6,541 nucleotides of DNA from Candidatus Stygibacter frigidus (GTDB taxonomy: Bacteria; Cloacimonadota; Cloacimonadia; Cloacimonadales; TCS61): positions 1-6,541 of the forward strand of contig JAVCCT010000209.1 of NCBI GenBank assembly GCA_030765325.1. Direction: 5' to 3'. Each line of letters begins with the position of its first letter. Position 1 is the first letter of the stretch. Below are positions 4,757 to 6,541 of the stretch, in pieces. Under the pieces are notes generated by a model. The model was not told the DNA's origin. It worked only from the letters and a program-made list of their open reading frames with translations, and did not search any database. Made by a program: the position numbers and the translations under genes.

Positions 4757-4900
4757 GTGACATATGCATGTGAAGACTATGAATTGTCTCATATTGAGAA
4801 TAGGTATAGTGCTATACAAATACGCATAGTAAAGGATAAAAATGGTAGTCCTGTTCTGGTTAATAAATTAAATAACAGAATATATGACCCAATTACTTGA
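4757..4900 (+). CDS. Doubtful 47-codon frame, possible gene remnant
   Basis: From GTG 4757 a frame runs 47 codons to TGA 4898-4900, and reads mixed, protein-like residues, including ENRYSAIQIRIVKDKNG and a tail NNRIYDPIT. An in-frame TAG lies at 4748-4750. AGGA (4749-4752) is 4 nt before the GTG, a weak start signal. The alternation IQIRIVKDKNGSPVLV looks like a beta hairpin. It could be a small gene, the decayed end of a larger one, or chance. The promoter candidate of the next gene begins inside its stop codon, so it does not share a transcript with that gene if that promoter is real. Confidence 0.22.
   Translation: MTYACEDYELSHIENRYSAIQIRIVKDKNGSPVLVNKLNNRIYDPIT
4804..4817. repeat. Short palindrome GTATAG-TG-CTATAC
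   Basis: Six-base arms are perfectly complementary around TG. It is about 80 nt upstream of the PAS-gene promoter candidate and lies inside the doubtful 47-codon frame; it could be an operator or chance. Confidence 0.25.
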
Positions 4901-4923
4901 CATAATAATTTACTATATATAAA
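4897..4923 (+). promoter_or_regulatory. Promoter candidate for the PAS sensor gene
   Basis: A perfect TTGACA (-35) at 4897-4902 is followed by TATAAA (4918-4923, five of six) after 15 nt; TAAAAA at 4920-4925 gives the standard 17-nt spacing with a poorer match. Transcription would begin about 30 nt before the ATG, leaving a short leader with the SD GAAAGG (4945-4950). The region is very AT-rich, which raises the chance-match rate for the -10 only. Confidence 0.5.
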
Positions 4924-4957
4924 AAATTATTTAATTTATTAAAAGAAAGGAATATTG

Positions 4958-6151
4958 ATGAGAAAGGTAATATTACTGATATTATTGGTTGCTGAGATAA
5001 CGGTTTCAGTACTTGAAATAAGTGGAATTACAGATATATGCTCCATACTGGGTAGTAATTTAGAATCAGGAATAATTGCTTTCCTTATAACCATATTACT
5101 GCTAATATTGCTTTATTGGCAGAAATCATTAGATAGAGTCCTAAAAATCAGGACTGCTGAACTGATAACAGATGCCAGATTGCTAAAAAAAGTACAATTC
5201 GAGCTTATTAAGAGTGAAAGCACCTTTCGGTTGATGTTTGAATATGCACCCATTGGAATAGCGATGCGTGATAATACTGGCAAACTGATAGACATTAATC
5301 AGGCTTATGCTGATATACTGGGTTATACCCGAGAAGAACTATTGTCAGGAGAATTTGAAAAAGTAGGCTATCCAGAAGATATTCCCAAAAGCGAAGTTGA
5401 ATATAATAAACTGATCGCCGGAGCAAATAGTGCTCTGATAAACAAAAGATTATTAAAAAGAGATGGCAGCATTGCATATGTAACCCAGAGTATAGTTATG
5501 GTAAGAGACACAGATGACAAACCGGCTTTTTTAATGGGAATGACGATTGATAATACTGAGCAGAAGAAGGCTTTAACTAAATTAATAGAAAACGAGCAGT
5601 TTTATCGCTCAGTTGTAAAGAATATTTCGGGGATTATCTATAATTGTGCCATGGATGATAATTGGACAATGCATTATATCAGTGATGGAATCCTTAATAT
5701 GAGCGGCTATCCAGCATCTGACTTTATTGGTAATGCCAAACGCACTTTTACAAGTATAATTCATCCAGAGGATAGAAAGGCAGTAACTGAAGCAGTTCAA
5801 AAGGGAATTGATCAGAATACATCTTACACGATTGAATATCGGATACTGCACAAAGATGACAGGGTGGTCTGGGTGTTTGAAGAGGGACGGGGGATTTATA
5901 ATGATAACAATGAATTTCAGTATTTGAGTGGCACGATTATAAATATTACTGAGCACAAAGCAGCAGAACAGGAATTGCATAAATATCGTGAACATCTGGA
6001 AGAGATGGTTCTGGACAGGACAAAAGAACTCCAGGAGAAAACCAAAAAACTGGAAGAATTTAATAAGCTGTTTGTAGGACGGGAACATCGGATCAAGGAA
6101 TTACGTGATCAAGTGAAAGAATTGAAGCAAAAATTGGAATTGACAAACTAA
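4958..6151 (+). CDS. Membrane-anchored tandem-PAS sensor protein without output domain
   Basis: A 397-residue protein. Two membrane segments (about 4-24 and 37-54) flank a short outside loop, so the rest faces the cytoplasm. A linker helix (55-90) leads to PAS 1 (about 88-203, with YAPIGIAMRDNTGKLIDIN, GYTREELL and a PAC end MGMTIDNTEQKKA). PAS 2 follows (about 213-335, with YISDGILNMSGYPASDFIG, IIHPEDR, YRILHKDDRVVWVFEEGRG and GTIINITEHKAAE). The tail (336-395) is a heptad-rich coiled coil ending EEFNKLFVGREHRIKELRDQ. No HisKA, HATPase, GGDEF, EAL or methyl-accepting module follows before the stop. PAS domains bind small ligands or cofactors or pair with each other, so it may signal through a partner. 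ATG 4958 is preferred over TTG 4955 because GAAAGG (4945-4950) is 7 nt from the ATG. No partner kinase is adjacent. Confidence 0.9.
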   Translation: MRKVILLILLVAEITVSVLEISGITDICSILGSNLESGIIAFLITILLLILLYWQKSLDRVLKIRTAELITDARLLKKVQFELIKSESTFRLMFEYAPIGIAMRDNTGKLIDINQAYADILGYTREELLSGEFEKVGYPEDIPKSEVEYNKLIAGANSALINKRLLKRDGSIAYVTQSIVMVRDTDDKPAFLMGMTIDNTEQKKALTKLIENEQFYRSVVKNISGIIYNCAMDDNWTMHYISDGILNMSGYPASDFIGNAKRTFTSIIHPEDRKAVTEAVQKGIDQNTSYTIEYRILHKDDRVVWVFEEGRGIYNDNNEFQYLSGTIINITEHKAAEQELHKYREHLEEMVLDRTKELQEKTKKLEEFNKLFVGREHRIKELRDQVKELKQKLELTN

Positions 6152-6336
6152 GTTCAGCAAAAAGCACAATATTTACGAAATAGGACATTCTGTCCGCAAT
6201 CGAACACTAACAATTTAGAAGAAAAATAAAGAGAAAAATCTGTAATTATTTATGTGAGGGACAAACATATTAATATAATTATCGGTTTAGTGATCAGTGT
6301 CCGCCCAAGGCAGATGAATGCAGGTTGATCCGGTTA

Positions 6337-6381
6337 ATGGACATAATGGACAATATGGACGTAGAGGACTGAGCGGACATT
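6337..6381. repeat. Five-unit 9-nt tandem repeat with GGAC core
   Basis: GGAC begins at 6339, 6348, 6357, 6366 and 6375, exactly 9 nt apart. The units are ATGGACATA, ATGGACAAT, ATGGACGTA, GAGGACTGA and GCGGACATT: the core is fixed and the flanks vary, most in the last two. Read as codons from 6337 it gives an 11-residue peptide (MDIMDNMDVED) before a stop, which is too short and SD-less to call a gene. Confidence 0.75.
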
Positions 6382-6482
6382 AGATACTGGTTCACTGCCA
6401 ATTGCTAATTGACCCGGATGAAATTCTCTTAAATCTGTTATTTCTTCACACCTATCTGTCCAAATTTATGATTTAATTGCCA

Positions 6483-6508
6483 ATAAAACTATATAAAATA
6501 AAACTATA
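6483..6508. repeat. Direct repeat ATAAAACTATA, 15-nt period
   Basis: The 11-mer occurs at 6483-6493 and 6498-6508. It lies between ATTGCCA (6476-6482) and its reverse complement TGGCAAT (6527-6533). The layout is reminiscent of a control region for a gene beyond the window, but I cannot place promoter boxes with normal spacing. Confidence 0.4.
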
Positions 6509-6541
6509 CAATTATGTAACAAATTGTGGCAATAACGTAAC

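Larger units (their letters stand above)
6152..6541. other. Gene-free tail with short repeats
   Basis: No protein-like frame is seen on either strand. The stretch holds a small hairpin GGACA-TTC-TGTCC (6183-6195), a GGAC array (6337-6381) and TGTCCGC (6298-6304), which is the reverse complement of GCGGACA (6373-6379). It also has an 11-nt direct repeat ATAAAACTATA (6483-6493, 6498-6508) and a 7-bp inverted pair ATTGCCA/TGGCAAT (6476-6482, 6527-6533). No hairpin with a T-run follows the PAS gene. Confidence 0.65.

Noticed and set aside
4955..4957. TTG start for the PAS gene
   Set aside because: It directly precedes ATG 4958; the SD is 4 nt from TTG but 7 nt from ATG, and ATG is the stronger codon.
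6337..6372. 11-codon peptide frame MDIMDNMDVED
   Set aside because: It is a by-product of the 9-nt repeat phase; no SD, and the stop falls within the fourth unit.

Overview
The window looks like an AT-rich bacterial chromosome segment. Shine-Dalgarno (SD) sites of the AAGGAG type precede most genes, the tRNA encodes its own CCA end, and the long spacers carry degenerate repeats. The gene families (GH130, GHL10-like, HTH_34, orphan PAS sensor) and the repeat wording (ACACGGATGACGCTGATTA..., CCTACGC...GCTACGGC) would fit an uncultivated FCB-type lineage such as Cloacimonadota. That placement is inference only; there is no marker gene here to settle it.

Layout. 50-127: tRNA-Pro(CGG) on the + strand. 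128-1011: no credible gene; it holds a degenerate direct duplication of about 200 bp (456-684 and 755-949). Each copy ends in a 12-bp hairpin whose pairing is kept despite base changes, and copy 1 carries an extra palindromic 34-bp insert. 1012-1915 (- strand): two overlapping genes, a six-helix membrane protein followed by a small HTH_34-type winged-helix regulator. 1916-2337: spacer with a nested symmetrical structure, a ~31-bp inverted repeat inside an 8-bp inverted pair inside a 10-bp direct pair. 2338-4297 (- strand): two-gene operon of a GHL10-like TIM-barrel glycosidase-type protein followed by a GH130 glycoside phosphorylase/hydrolase, both without signal peptides. 4377-4727 (+): DUF1801/YdhG-like protein, divergent from the operon. 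4757-4900 (+): a doubtful 47-codon reading frame. 4958-6151 (+): membrane-anchored tandem-PAS protein with a coiled-coil tail but no kinase or other output domain, behind a good promoter candidate. 6152-6541: no gene; holds a GGAC motif repeated five times at an exact 9-nt period, and other short repeats.

How it works together. The best functional unit is the sugar operon: the GHL10-like protein probably works on a glycan or glycoside in the cytoplasm, and the GH130 enzyme would phosphorolyse (or hydrolyse) a beta-mannoside. The gene pair at 1012-1915 looks like a membrane protein with a co-translated regulator. I see no clearly novel defence or mobile system. The observations most worth checking are the covarying hairpin in the duplicated repeat, the 9-nt GGAC array, the nested repeat structure at 1976-2243 and the output-less PAS sensor.
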